Below are positions 8,860 through 17,508 of a stretch of 64,000 bases of DNA, piece after piece. Origin of the DNA: an uncultured Bacteroidota bacterium (GTDB lineage: Bacteria; Bacteroidota; Bacteroidia; Flavobacteriales; Schleiferiaceae); the NCBI GenBank assembly GCA_913057235.1, contig CAJXNI010000005.1, forward strand, positions 62,001 through 126,000. The letters run 5' to 3'. A program made the position numbers and the translations under genes. How positions within the stretch are numbered: position 1 is the first letter of the stretch; the number at the start of each line of letters is the position of its first letter. The notes under the pieces are model-generated. The model ran no database searches. It was not told where the DNA came from and worked only from the letters and a program-made list of their open reading frames with translations.

Positions 8860-10002
8860 TTAATGGTGATCTTCGGCCACAGCCTGCCCTATAAACAGGG
8901 CAGTAAGTAGCGTGAAGATAAACGCTTGCAAGGCTGCCACCAGCAACTCTAACACTGAAATGAACAGCGCAAAAGGCACAGAAACGGCAGACATGTAAAC
9001 CGATTTAAAAATGAATATTAAGGAGATTAAACTCAGCACAATAATGTGACCCGCAGTAATGTTGGCAAACAAACGAATCATTAGCGCGAAGAACTTAATC
9101 ACCACGTTACTCAAAAATTCAATCACAAAAAGTATGGGCCATAACCACCAGGGCTGAGGGGCAAAAATGTGTTTCCAGTAGGCCTTGTTTCCGCTGAAGT
9201 TTACCACCAGTAAGGCAATCACCGCTAAGGTTAGCGTAAAAGAAATGTTTCCGGAAAGGTTGGCACTAAAAGGAAAGAAAGGCACCAAGCCAATAAGGTT
9301 GATAATCCAGATAAAGAAAAACAAGGTGAGCAGGTAGGGCATGTAACGGCCATACTTAGGCCCAATGTTGGGGATGGCAATATCATCACGCACAAAAAGA
9401 ACCAGCGGCTCCATAAAACCAGCTAAGCCAGAAGGCACACTGCCTTTCTGGTAATTGCGCGCTACACTACCAAAAATGAGTAACAACAGGGCAGCCGCTA
9501 AAAATAGGGTAAACACGTTTTTAGTAATGGAAAGGTCTAAGGGCAAAGAGGCGTTGGTAACGGTGTGGTCGCCCTCAAACTCCAGGTGTTCTGCACCCGC
9601 GTTCAACTCGTAAATATCATCATGGTAGTTTACAAAGCGCTGTCCGTTGCGCTCTACCACATGGTGTCCGTGAGTGTCATGGTGAAAGGCGCTGCTCATG
9701 AAGGTAACCAGACCTTTGGACGTATACAGAATTACGGGCAAGGGCACTGAAACAGCCTCCTCGCCTTCACCGTATACATGAAAACTGTGGGCATCAGCAA
9801 TGTGGTGCATTACCACTTCCGTAGGATCAAATTCTTCCTCCTCTGCGTGAGCTGTCTCAACTTGGTCTGCGGCACTTTCTGATACCTCAGTGGTACTAGT
9901 CGAATGGTTTTCGGCTTGGTGAGACTGTGCGATTATTCCTGTAGGAAAGGTTACGCTAAAAAGCGCAACTGATAATACGCTGAGATTTAAAAATTTACGC
10001 AT
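8860..10002 (-). CDS. atpB: F1Fo ATP synthase subunit a with long N-terminal extension
   Basis: 380 residues against about 250-270 for the classic subunit a. Residues 1-26 look like a cleavable signal peptide (ending IIAQ). Then comes a region of about 120 residues rich in Glu, Asp and His (HHIADAHSFHV, FHHDTHGHHV) before the membrane core. The core carries the essential arginine in MIRLFANITAGH, which faces the c-ring carboxylate. Long a subunits of this kind are usual in Flavobacteriia; what the periplasmic extension does is not known to me. A TAnnTTTG box upstream suggests its own promoter. Confidence 0.94.
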   Translation of the reverse strand: MRKFLNLSVLSVALFSVTFPTGIIAQSHQAENHSTSTTEVSESAADQVETAHAEEEEFDPTEVVMHHIADAHSFHVYGEGEEAVSVPLPVILYTSKGLVTFMSSAFHHDTHGHHVVERNGQRFVNYHDDIYELNAGAEHLEFEGDHTVTNASLPLDLSITKNVFTLFLAAALLLLIFGSVARNYQKGSVPSGLAGFMEPLVLFVRDDIAIPNIGPKYGRYMPYLLTLFFFIWIINLIGLVPFFPFSANLSGNISFTLTLAVIALLVVNFSGNKAYWKHIFAPQPWWLWPILFVIEFLSNVVIKFFALMIRLFANITAGHIIVLSLISLIFIFKSVYMSAVSVPFALFISVLELLVAALQAFIFTLLTALFIGQAVAEDHH

Positions 10003-10040
10003 TTTGAAAACTTGTCAGGATGCCCTTTAAAAAATCGGTG

Positions 10041-10048
10041 CAAATGTA
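10041..10048 (-). promoter_or_regulatory. internal promoter box before atpB
   Basis: Minus-strand TACATTTG matches the -7 consensus TAnnTTTG and lies 39 bases upstream of the atpB start, in a 111-base gap. It would allow atpBEFHAG to be transcribed apart from sprE-bactofilin-atpZ. Confidence 0.5.
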
Positions 10049-10113
10049 GAATTATTTCTGGCAAGAAATGGCACCAGAAAATAAATATTTTATTTGGCCC
10101 TTACACCACGCTC

Positions 10114-10500
10114 TCACTCATTTTTCAACAGCTCATAAACCTGGCTTACTTCCCAGATAAGGAGCAAAAGATATGGGGTCATAAAATGCAGAACTATTTG
10201 CTCTTTAAGCACCGGGTTGCTTTGCAGCGGAAACCATAAAAAGGCGGTGGCCAGCATGAGTTTTATAAGGCTGAAACCTAAAAAGGCAAAACCGGCTTTA
10301 GTGGGAATTTTAAGACGAATGAAAAAAACCGTGGTATAACTAACCCAGTTTAAAAGAAATAAAAACAGATAGGTTTTAGTAAGGAAATCAGGAAGATCGG
10401 CTAGCGCCAAACGGTATTCTTGCACCAGAAATTGGTGCCCTAAATAAAGTAAAAGACAACTAAAGCCTAAAAACAGGGTAGACCGTAAAAGCTTTTTCAA
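10114..10500 (-). CDS. four-helix membrane protein of the atp cluster (AtpI-like/DUF6168-like)
   Basis: 128 residues with four predicted membrane helices (about 7-25, 42-61, 70-92 and 102-118). I do not recognise a catalytic motif. Its place between atpZ and atpB is where bacteria often carry atpI, a small membrane protein linked to c-ring assembly or Mg2+ supply; in Flavobacteriia this slot is held by a DUF6168-type protein. The role in ATP synthase assembly is inferred from context only. Nine bases separate it from atpZ. Confidence 0.6.
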   Translation of the reverse strand: MKKLLRSTLFLGFSCLLLYLGHQFLVQEYRLALADLPDFLTKTYLFLFLLNWVSYTTVFFIRLKIPTKAGFAFLGFSLIKLMLATAFLWFPLQSNPVLKEQIVLHFMTPYLLLLIWEVSQVYELLKNE

Positions 10501-10509
10501 GCGAATGGT

Positions 10510-10752
10510 TTATTTGGATGATTTAAGCAGATCTTTCAAAGCCAGGTACAAGGCCAAAAAAATAGAAACCAAGGTAATTACCAGAGTGTACAAACGACCA
10601 CCCTCTGAATATTTACCATCAAGCCAGTCCCCCAGCAGGGCCCCGGCCACCACCAAGGCAATCATTTGAAAGCCAATGGTAGAATACTTGATGTACTGAT
10701 TAAGAGGCTTCTGACTTTTTGCTTTTTTGTTTTTGTTCTCCGGTTTTGTCAT
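10510..10752 (-). CDS. atpZ: AtpZ/AtpI family protein
   Basis: 80 residues: a Lys-rich N-terminus (MTKPENKNKKAKSQ), then two membrane helices with GALLGDWLDGKY between them, the AtpZ/Gene-1 hallmark. Members associate with ATP synthase and are thought to transport Mg2+/Ca2+ or help assembly. ATG 10752 is chosen because upstream in-frame starts give a long unrelated N-terminus inside the bactofilin gene. Even so the gene overlaps bactofilin by 53 bases in a different frame. Confidence 0.8.
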   Translation of the reverse strand: MTKPENKNKKAKSQKPLNQYIKYSTIGFQMIALVVAGALLGDWLDGKYSEGGRLYTLVITLVSIFLALYLALKDLLKSSK

Positions 10753-11125
10753 CGTTTTGCATTTCGCGCACAACCGCTCCCATATTGCAAGAGCCACTAA
10801 ACTCTGCTCCTGTAGCCACAGAAAGTTTAACGGTGGTGATATCACCTTCTACGCGGGCGGTACTTTCCAAGCTTAGTAGTTCATCAACCAACAGGTTGCC
10901 ACTAAACTTACCCGAAACGTTGGCCGAGCCGCACTTCACATCACCCTCTACCTTTCCTTTTTCGCCTATAACTAGTTTGCCGGTAATGGAAATATCGCCT
11001 TTCATAAGACCATCTACTCGAAAGTCGCCATCAGAGCTTACAGAACCATCAATGGTGGTGCCTGCTAAAATTCGGTTGCTGCTGCTTTGCCCGGTGTTCA
11101 CCGCTTCTTTGCTTTTTTTAATCAT
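10700..11125 (-). CDS. bactofilin (polymer-forming cytoskeletal protein)
   Basis: 141 residues. The central region (about 20-115) is a run of short beta-helix repeats with regularly spaced Gly and hydrophobic residues (GTTIDGSVSSDGDFRVDG, ITGKLVIGEKGKVEGDVKC), as in DUF583 bactofilins. The tails are polar: a Ser-rich start and a Lys/Gln-rich end. Bactofilins polymerise without nucleotide and organise envelope or chromosome-associated structures. It lies between sprE and atpZ, an arrangement typical of Flavobacteriia. Confidence 0.88.
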   Translation of the reverse strand: MIKKSKEAVNTGQSSSNRILAGTTIDGSVSSDGDFRVDGLMKGDISITGKLVIGEKGKVEGDVKCGSANVSGKFSGNLLVDELLSLESTARVEGDITTVKLSVATGAEFSGSCNMGAVVREMQNDDKTGEQKQKSKKSEAS

Positions 11126-11134
11126 TACCTTAGT

Positions 11135-13741
11135 CTATTTATAGTTGTCTTTGTAAAACTCCATGTAGCCCTCAACATCTTGGTTGGTGTAAAATTTTGA
11201 AAAGTTAGCATTCGAAATTACAAATTGTTTATAATCAACTGACAAAAGTTCGGTTTCCAGTATTTTTTCGTTTTGTAAATTTTTTAAATACTGCTGGGCG
11301 CGACTCTTATTGGGAAGCCCGCTCACCGAAACTAGTTGATATTGCGTGCCAATCATAAAACTCTTAGCTCGTAAGGGGTCAGTAGGGTAGTACTTGGTGT
11401 TAAAATCGGTGAGTTTAATGGTAATTTGGTTGGCACTGGCCCGCTGGTTTGGAAAGAGCACCACAAAGCGATGCATAGAGGAAAAATCAGTACGGTAAGC
11501 AACCGTTTTTTCCTTTTCTCCGCCCTCTTTTTGGGCCCCTTTTTCAGGAGCCGCCTTTTTAAGCATGGCCGCTGCCTTAGCGGCCGCCTCCGTTTTAGGG
11601 TAACGGGCTACCACCTGCTCTAACAGCTTAATGTACTCTTTTTCTTTTTTCTGGTAGCCGGTACAAAGTGCCTGAAGCAGTAAAAAACGCGGGCCGTATT
11701 CACTTTCGGGGTATTTAGTAAAGCCCTCTTCAGCTAATTTTTCGCTTGCGCGATAGCGCTTGGCCTCGTAACCACTGTAGGCTTTTACGTAAAGCTCTTT
11801 AATCACGCTATTGTCTACTTCTTCTGGGTCTTTTCCCTCTTTGCGAATGAGGTATGCGTACTCAGAATCAGGGTAATTATCAAAAATCAATTTTTTGTAG
11901 CGTTCGGTTTCATTGGGGTCGTCTTGCACTTTAAATACCCTGTACAGCATGTACCAAACACGGGCTCTGTTGTCATACTTCGGATAGCGCTCCAGCAATT
12001 CCCTTAGAGAGCCTGCTGCCGCAAACAGATCCTTTATTTCTTCCTTATACAAAAGCGCGTTGTCCAGCAGGGCATTCTGTATTTTTTCATGACTAGCCGC
12101 TATTTGCTCTTCCGTTTCCGGGATGTCTTTTAGGTAGGTTTCAGGATCAAAGCGTGGGTCATCTTTTTGATCTTCTCCCGCTCCTGCTGAGCCAGACTCT
12201 GCGTTGGCGGCCCCTGCTGAACCGGCATTGATGGTTTTATTCTCCCTACGCCAATTATCTTCTAACTTTCGGTTGCCCCAGCGCTGCACAAAAGCACTGG
12301 CTCCCGTGCTGCGTAAAGTGGGGTTGTAAAAATAAAACTGTTCATTGGCCTTGCCGGTGCCCGCAATGCCGGCCATACCCCCTCCACCGTCACCGGTGTT
12401 AAAGGCAAGCTGTGCCATTTCGGCCCGCTGCCGCTCTAATTCTTTCTGCGCCTCTTCTTCCTTTATTTTGTCAATGATTTTCTCCACCACGGCCATGCGC
12501 TGCTTTTCGCTCATCCCGGCAAGGTTTTGCAAACTGTCTTGCAAAGAAATTACCCGTAGGTTTTCAACCAGTTTGCCCAGACTTTCTTTTAAAGCTTTAA
12601 CGCGCTCATAGCGCGAGTGATCTTTGGGTAGGTTGCTAAAGGTGCTGTCGTAATAAGCTTGAGCAGTGGGGTAGTCTTTCTCCTCAAAGTTTATTTCGGC
12701 CAACCACAAATAACTGAGTGCTTTTTGCTCGGCATTTTTGGTGCTGGTTTGTATAGATTTATTGAGGAAGGCTACCACCTGGTCCGGGTCTTCCATTTTA
12801 TCGGCCACCTCAGCCATTACGTAGTAGATCTTGTCGCGGTTGTCATAGTTTTTTTCGTCTTCCAGCATGTCGCGCAATTCATCATACACACGGTCTGGAT
12901 CTTGCAGATCTACATCGTACACACGGGCCCTACTTAATTGCGCGTTAAAAAGCATTTCATAAGGCGGATTCAATTTAATCACCTCCTTGTATAAGAGGCT
13001 GGCGTCATAATCATTGCCCAGGCGTGTTTGCAATTGCGCAGCAATGTAAAGCCAGCGCATTTTTTGTTCTTTTTCCCTTGATTTTTCAATGGCCTGGGTA
13101 ATAAGTTGGTAGGCATTGCTGTAGCGACCACGGTCAATTTCTAACTGCGCATAAGCGGCATACACGTCATCTTTTAGTTTTTTGGGCAAATCTGAGTCTC
13201 TGTAAATCCGCTCAAAGCGTTCGCGGGCAATCACAAAGTTCTCTAGGGCTGTTTCAGTTCGGGCGGCCCACAATTCAGCCTCTAGTCTAATTTCGTCTTC
13301 AGCGCTGAACTCTTGAATGACGTAGTTGAAAGTTTCCAGCGCTTTTAAAAAGTCTCGGTCGTAAAAGCGTGCTTTTCCAATAAGCAGGTAACTATCGTCA
13401 ATAAAGTCATTTTTTTGACGATTACGAATCATCATGGAGTGTTGAGAAATTACCTTGCTGCCTTTTTCAATGGCTTTTTCCAAATCGGGTTTAATAGAGC
13501 TTACACTTTGCTCATCGCCTATTAAAAAAACCGGAAGCAGCTCATCATAATCCTCTTCATGACTTTGCTCTAAGGTTTGCTGCGCTTTAAGCAAGGCCTG
13601 CTCACCATTAAAAAGCGGGTTGTATTTACTCACCATTTCATGATAAATGCGGGCCGTAAAGGTGTCTTTAGTTTTACTGCAGCGCGCTAATAAAAGGACG
13701 CTAACAGCTAATAGGATAAAGAGGCGGATGTGATTTTTCAA
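11135..13741 (-). CDS. sprE: TPR lipoprotein, SprE/PorW-like type IX secretion component
   Basis: 868 residues. The N-terminus is a lipoprotein signal with Cys21 (LLLARC; Arg just before the Cys is unusual). Several blocks of TPR-like helices follow (about 60-400 and 540-720), separated by a low-complexity Gly/Ala linker around 450-515. The C-terminal 110 residues include YLKNLQNEKILETE, like a SPOR-type or related beta domain. Length, architecture and position next to bactofilin match SprE/PorW, an outer-membrane lipoprotein needed for T9SS secretion and gliding. It heads the leftward operon with a promoter box at 13785. The exact orthology is inferred, not searched. Confidence 0.75.
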   Translation of the reverse strand: MKNHIRLFILLAVSVLLLARCSKTKDTFTARIYHEMVSKYNPLFNGEQALLKAQQTLEQSHEEDYDELLPVFLIGDEQSVSSIKPDLEKAIEKGSKVISQHSMMIRNRQKNDFIDDSYLLIGKARFYDRDFLKALETFNYVIQEFSAEDEIRLEAELWAARTETALENFVIARERFERIYRDSDLPKKLKDDVYAAYAQLEIDRGRYSNAYQLITQAIEKSREKEQKMRWLYIAAQLQTRLGNDYDASLLYKEVIKLNPPYEMLFNAQLSRARVYDVDLQDPDRVYDELRDMLEDEKNYDNRDKIYYVMAEVADKMEDPDQVVAFLNKSIQTSTKNAEQKALSYLWLAEINFEEKDYPTAQAYYDSTFSNLPKDHSRYERVKALKESLGKLVENLRVISLQDSLQNLAGMSEKQRMAVVEKIIDKIKEEEAQKELERQRAEMAQLAFNTGDGGGGMAGIAGTGKANEQFYFYNPTLRSTGASAFVQRWGNRKLEDNWRRENKTINAGSAGAANAESGSAGAGEDQKDDPRFDPETYLKDIPETEEQIAASHEKIQNALLDNALLYKEEIKDLFAAAGSLRELLERYPKYDNRARVWYMLYRVFKVQDDPNETERYKKLIFDNYPDSEYAYLIRKEGKDPEEVDNSVIKELYVKAYSGYEAKRYRASEKLAEEGFTKYPESEYGPRFLLLQALCTGYQKKEKEYIKLLEQVVARYPKTEAAAKAAAMLKKAAPEKGAQKEGGEKEKTVAYRTDFSSMHRFVVLFPNQRASANQITIKLTDFNTKYYPTDPLRAKSFMIGTQYQLVSVSGLPNKSRAQQYLKNLQNEKILETELLSVDYKQFVISNANFSKFYTNQDVEGYMEFYKDNYK

Positions 13742-13784
13742 GTTATCGGGGGCCTTTTTTGTGGCTAGTCTAACTCCTAAACGG

Positions 13785-13792
13785 CAAAAATA
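13785..13792 (-). promoter_or_regulatory. promoter box of the sprE-bactofilin-atp operon
   Basis: Minus-strand TATTTTTG matches TAnnTTTG and sits 44 bases upstream of the sprE start, in the gap after the radical-SAM-like gene. Confidence 0.45.
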
Positions 13793-13822
13793 TTATAATC
13801 CGCGGCACCTAACGCGTATTCC

Positions 13823-14962
13823 TTAAAAGAAAGCTGCTTTGTGTTGAACGCTGGCTTGGTGTATGAGGTGTTGCTTTTTGATGTGATATGCTTCTTGGTT
13901 GGCGTTGGAATAACAAAAGGCACAAGGCTCTAATTGGCCTTGGGCGTTATAGTTAACTGACCTTAAATGATAGAAGCAGCCTATTCTGCGTTGGTGATAG
14001 CCCATATACACAAAGGTGGGCGTGCCCGGTTCTGCCGTTTGATGGTTGTATTTTATGTACGCTTCTTCTAAAAGGTTGTGTTGCCTTTGCGCCAGACTTT
14101 GAGTGGAGGGCAGCGCTTTTTGGGGCTTTGGGAAATCAGACAATTGCACATAATGAACCCCTAATTCTTTGGCTTTTTGCATGAGCGAATCTATAAACTG
14201 TGGTGTAGTTTCTGCAGGGTGCGGCTGAAGGTGCCAAGCGGTGGCCAGCTCTTTGGCCTGTGCGTGTAAAATGGCTTGTTCTGCCCAGTAGAAGGCTTCG
14301 GGGTTTCCTATGCGCTGGTTGTGTATTTCATCTTGGTGGTGCTCTAAAGCTACCGACACGCCTTTTAGCCCGGCCTCTTTTAAAAGGGTCATGCGCTTTT
14401 CGTCTAATTTGTAGCCGTCGGTTAAGAGCCAAACTGTAGCCCAGGGGGCCGCTTTTAAGATTAGTTCTACCAAAAGGCTAAATCGCTCTAATGCCGCAGG
14501 ACCGCAAAGCTGAATTTGGTGTACACCTTTGGCTTTAAGCTCTTCTAAAAGGTTGAGGTAGTCTTGGCGCTGCAAGGCTTTAACGCGGCTTTTGCCGGTC
14601 CAGGCTGGTGCCGAAGGGTTTGCAGGCGACTCCCCACCCAGTTGAATTTTTGCAATATTTAAGGGGCGCTCCTGGTTGGGCTGGGTAAGCACCTGCAATT
14701 CATTCTCCAGTAAGCGGTTAAACGCTCGCGAGGGGAAAACCGGCAAGTGGTAATGCCAGTGGTATTTCCCTGCGGTACGGTGCACACGGCAGCAGGTAAG
14801 CTGCCCTTGCAAGCGTTGGTATTTGATAAAAAGTTGTTGCCTTAGCTGACCTGCTTTTTTAAAACCCACTTTTTGCAGGCACGCCCAGGTGATTTTAAGA
14901 AATAATTGCAGATGCACGATTTTTAAACGCAGGCTCAAGGTGCGTGATTGATGGTGCAACAT
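13823..14962 (-). CDS. radical-SAM-like protein lacking the N-terminal cysteine motif
   Basis: 379 residues. From about residue 100 the sequence follows a radical SAM/SPASM barrel: a first strand LNIAKIQLGG, a helix LNLLEELKAKGV, then HQIQLCGPAALERF where a GGEP motif is expected, VWLLTDGYKLDE, KEAGLKGVSVALEH and a helix up to AWHLQPHP. The CxxxCxxC loop expected after strand 1 is replaced by ESPANPSAPAWTGKSR, which has no Cys, so a canonical 4Fe-4S/SAM site is absent. Cys329, Cys347 and Cys350 near the C-terminus resemble an auxiliary-cluster site. It may be a non-catalytic or repurposed barrel. I know no function for it; the assignment is by pattern only. Confidence 0.5.
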   Translation of the reverse strand: MLHHQSRTLSLRLKIVHLQLFLKITWACLQKVGFKKAGQLRQQLFIKYQRLQGQLTCCRVHRTAGKYHWHYHLPVFPSRAFNRLLENELQVLTQPNQERPLNIAKIQLGGESPANPSAPAWTGKSRVKALQRQDYLNLLEELKAKGVHQIQLCGPAALERFSLLVELILKAAPWATVWLLTDGYKLDEKRMTLLKEAGLKGVSVALEHHQDEIHNQRIGNPEAFYWAEQAILHAQAKELATAWHLQPHPAETTPQFIDSLMQKAKELGVHYVQLSDFPKPQKALPSTQSLAQRQHNLLEEAYIKYNHQTAEPGTPTFVYMGYHQRRIGCFYHLRSVNYNAQGQLEPCAFCYSNANQEAYHIKKQHLIHQASVQHKAAFF

Positions 14963-14999
14963 GGTTGGAAAATTTAAGTGTTTCTTCTGTTTAGCGTGC

Positions 15000-15007
15000 C
15001 AAAACTA
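15000..15007 (-). promoter_or_regulatory. promoter box of the radical-SAM-like gene
   Basis: Minus-strand TAGTTTTG matches TAnnTTTG and lies 38 bases upstream of the start at 14962. Confidence 0.45.
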
Positions 15008-15224
15008 CGTTGGGGGTTAAGCCTGATTTTTGAAGAAAACCAGCTGCCAGACTAGGTTATGGTTATTTTTGCCAAAGGCCTGCTTTGGATTAGGGTGGGG
15101 CCATTCACAAATTCGCAAAAATTGCCAATGGCACAGCCATCGGGTTTAACCCTGGTATTTTTTGCCATAAATTTTAAGGCCCCTGGTAAGCTGCACTTTT
15201 GTTTTATGATATTTGCACCTAAGC

Positions 15225-16091
15225 ATGGCTCAGAAAAACAATCCTAAAAAGCCCTTTATCAGGAAACTGAGAAACAAGTACCGCCTGGTAATTTTAAATG
15301 ACGACACCTTTGAGGAAAAACTGTCGTTTAAACTCAGCCGTCTCAATGTTTTTTTGCTTTCTGGTTTTTTAGCCATTTTGTTGGTGGCCTCCACCACCCT
15401 GCTTATAGCCTTTACACCCTTGCGTGAATATATTCCTGGATACTCCAGCACACGATTAAAAAGGCAGGCCTATGAGCTGGCTTTAGTAAGCGACTCCATT
15501 CAACAACAGCTCAACCACAACAAACGGTATCTGTTTAACATTAAAAACATTATTGAAGGACGCACCCCAGTTGATTTTTCAGACACTACACTTACTGATA
15601 GCGTGGTGGAAGCGGAGCTGGAAAGCGGCATAACCAAGAACGATTCTATGTTACGCGTTTTTGTTGAAAATGAGGAGCAGTTTGACGTATCGTCTCAAAT
15701 TAAAAGCACTTCTGCTTCCGTTTCAGCCAACTTTTTTACACCTTTAAAAGGGCTGGTTACTCAAAGTTTTGACCCTGAGAAAAATCACTTGGGGGTAGAC
15801 GTAGTTGCTAATGAAAATGAAGTGATATACGCTGCGCAAGACGGCATTGTTATTTTTTCGGAGTGGACGGCTGAAACCGGTTACGTTTTGATAATACAGC
15901 ACTCCAATCAATTTATTAGCGCCTATAAACACAATTCTGACTTACTCAAAAAGCAAGGCGAAATTGTGAAATCTGGCGAGCCGGTGGCCATTATTGGCAA
16001 TACCGGTGAGCTCACTTCTGGCCCACACCTACACTTTGAGTTGTGGTATGATGGTTTTCCGGTGAACCCGGAGAACTACATTGATTTTTAG
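15225..16091 (+). CDS. M23 family peptidase (LytM-type), membrane-anchored
   Basis: 288 residues: a basic cytoplasmic N-terminus, one membrane helix (about 40-62), a helical periplasmic linker, and a C-terminal M23 domain. Zinc ligands are visible as NHLGVDV (His188, Asp192) and GPHLHFEL (His268, His270). It should cut peptidoglycan cross-bridges or act in envelope remodelling. I chose ATG 15225 (MAQKNNPKK) over the in-frame ATG at 15213, which adds only MHLS. It stands alone on the plus strand, with a gene-free region after it. Confidence 0.88.
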   Translation: MAQKNNPKKPFIRKLRNKYRLVILNDDTFEEKLSFKLSRLNVFLLSGFLAILLVASTTLLIAFTPLREYIPGYSSTRLKRQAYELALVSDSIQQQLNHNKRYLFNIKNIIEGRTPVDFSDTTLTDSVVEAELESGITKNDSMLRVFVENEEQFDVSSQIKSTSASVSANFFTPLKGLVTQSFDPEKNHLGVDVVANENEVIYAAQDGIVIFSEWTAETGYVLIIQHSNQFISAYKHNSDLLKKQGEIVKSGEPVAIIGNTGELTSGPHLHFELWYDGFPVNPENYIDF

Positions 16092-16238
16092 AGCAAGTTT
16101 TATGACGGAAAGACCTCGGTATTAAGACGACCGGAGCTTGGGAAGACTCTTGGTGCAAATTCGAGAAAAAGTTAATTGGTTAAATAGCGGTGCTGCGCGC
16201 TGAATCGCAGGCGCTGGCAGTCAAAGGCGGATGCTCAG

Positions 16239-16280
16239 CCCTCCTGGACCTGTGCTGAGTTTACCGAAGTATCAGGAGGG
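16239..16280. repeat. intergenic palindrome
   Basis: CCCTCCTG (16239-16246) pairs perfectly with CAGGAGGG (16273-16280). The 26-base loop contains GTGCTGAGTTTACCGAAGTA, which resembles degenerate copies of the CTGAGxxxxxCGAAG palindromes scattered in Bacteroidota genomes. Only one copy is in the window, so the claim that it is a repeat rests on recollection. Confidence 0.5.
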
Positions 16281-16361
16281 GCCAGGGGTGGTAGAAAAGC
16301 TCGTATTTTTTGCTGGCTGTGCAACCTCTCTGCCAGAAGTAGGATTGCGAAAAAACTGAGG

Positions 16362-16381
16362 TGCCGCGTCTCAGCGCGGCA
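16362..16381. repeat. GC-rich hairpin
   Basis: TGCCGCG (16362-16368) and CGCGGCA (16375-16381) form a perfect 7-bp stem with a 6-base loop. The flanking CTGAG and the loop CTCAG could form an alternative pairing. There is no T-run, so this is not a standard terminator. Confidence 0.5.
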
Positions 16382-16427
16382 TGAAAAGCAAGCAGCTCAC
16401 TAATAGACCAGTCAACAAGCTTTCCAA

Positions 16428-16880
16428 TCAACTACCTTCAAAACCCTCATCGGGCGGAAGCCCTGGTTCCTTGCTGGCTTCTACGGCCAGGGCATCACAG
16501 CGTTCATTTTGGGGGTGGTTGTTGTGGCCCTTAATCCAGTGTAGCTTGGGCTGATGCTGCTTGTGTAGCGGTAAATAGCGCTGCCACAGGTCTACGTTTT
16601 TTTTGTCCTTGAAATTTTTCTTGACCCAATTGAACAGCCAGCCTTTTTCAATAGCGTCTACCACGTACTTAGAGTCTGAGTAAATATGCACCTCATGTCC
16701 GGGTTGTTTGATTTTGCCCAAAGCCTCAATTATGGCCAAAAGCTCCATGCGGTTGTTGGTGGTGTTTCTAAAACCAGCACTAAACTCTTTCCGGTGCCCT
16801 ACGGCCTCCATAACAATACCGTAGCCCCCGGGTCCCGGGTTTCCCCGAGCGGCTCCATCTGTATAAATTGAAATGCGCAA
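16428..16880 (-). CDS. rnhA: ribonuclease HI
   Basis: 150 residues with the full RNase HI pattern: YTDGAARGNPGPGGYG (Asp8), NRMELLAIIEAL (Glu46), YSDSKYVVDAI (Asp69), the basic WVKKNFKDKKNVDLW stretch, and KGHNNHPQNERCDALA with the fourth Asp. It removes RNA from RNA-DNA hybrids such as primers and R-loops. It lies three bases after purN on the same strand, likely in one transcript. The final Pro/Glu-rich tail is extra. Confidence 0.95.
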   Translation of the reverse strand: MRISIYTDGAARGNPGPGGYGIVMEAVGHRKEFSAGFRNTTNNRMELLAIIEALGKIKQPGHEVHIYSDSKYVVDAIEKGWLFNWVKKNFKDKKNVDLWQRYLPLHKQHQPKLHWIKGHNNHPQNERCDALAVEASKEPGLPPDEGFEGS

Positions 16881-16883
16881 GAA

Positions 16884-17450
16884 TTAAAGGTCCTTTAAGA
16901 TGTACTCAATTACCTCAGGGTAGTGTTTGTACTCCAGCTGACGTACTTTGTATTCCACGTCTTGCCAGGTGTCTTCAAAGTCAATTTCTACTTCTTCCTG
17001 AAAAATGATTTCCCCTTCATCGTACTCTTCAGATACGTAGTGAATGGTTATACCACTTACTTCTTCTTCATTTTCAACTACCGCCTGATGCACGTGTTTT
17101 CCATACATGCCCTTCCCTCCGTAATCAGGTAAAAGCGCGGGGTGTATGTTTACAATCCTATCAGGGTACGCCTCAATTAGCGCTAGCGGAATCTTTTTTA
17201 GAAAGCCTGCTAATACGATTAACTGGGTGTTTTTGGCCTGCAGTTTTTCAATAAAACTGCCGTCTTCCATTTCGGCTTCTGTAACCTGAAAACAAGGGAT
17301 TGCGTGCTTTCGGGCTCTGTCAATAACCCCGGCTTTAGGGTTGTTGGTGTAAATGGCCGTTACCCGGGCCAATTCATTATCTGCAAAATATTGGATAATA
17401 TTTTCGGCATTGGTGCCTGAGCCTGAGGCTAACAGAACTATATTTTTCAT
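16884..17450 (-). CDS. purN: phosphoribosylglycinamide formyltransferase
   Basis: 188 residues. The N-terminus (VLLASGSGTNAENIIQYF) is the GAR-binding loop. Catalytic Asn and His are in VNIHPALLPDYGGKGMYG and the catalytic Asp in SEEYDEGEIIF. It transfers a formyl group from 10-formyl-THF to GAR in step 3 of purine synthesis. It is divergent from acpP across a 114-base gap. The purN-acpP neighbourhood is common in bacteria. Confidence 0.95.
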   Translation of the reverse strand: MKNIVLLASGSGTNAENIIQYFADNELARVTAIYTNNPKAGVIDRARKHAIPCFQVTEAEMEDGSFIEKLQAKNTQLIVLAGFLKKIPLALIEAYPDRIVNIHPALLPDYGGKGMYGKHVHQAVVENEEEVSGITIHYVSEEYDEGEIIFQEEVEIDFEDTWQDVEYKVRQLEYKHYPEVIEYILKDL

Positions 17451-17508
17451 GATTCTTTAATACGAAAGCGAAAATACAATTTGCCCTTAAACACTCTAAT
17501 AATTCATG

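Larger units (their letters stand above)
16092..16427. other. gene-free region with palindromes (336 bp)
   Basis: No open frame here looks coding. Composition is more GC-rich in its middle than neighbouring gaps. It contains two clear stem-loops (16239-16280 and 16362-16381) and phrases such as GTGCTGAGTTTACCGAAGTA, related to a palindrome type often found between genes in Bacteroidota. The two flanking genes converge on it, so it may hold their terminators, but no T-tailed hairpin was found. Confidence 0.5.
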
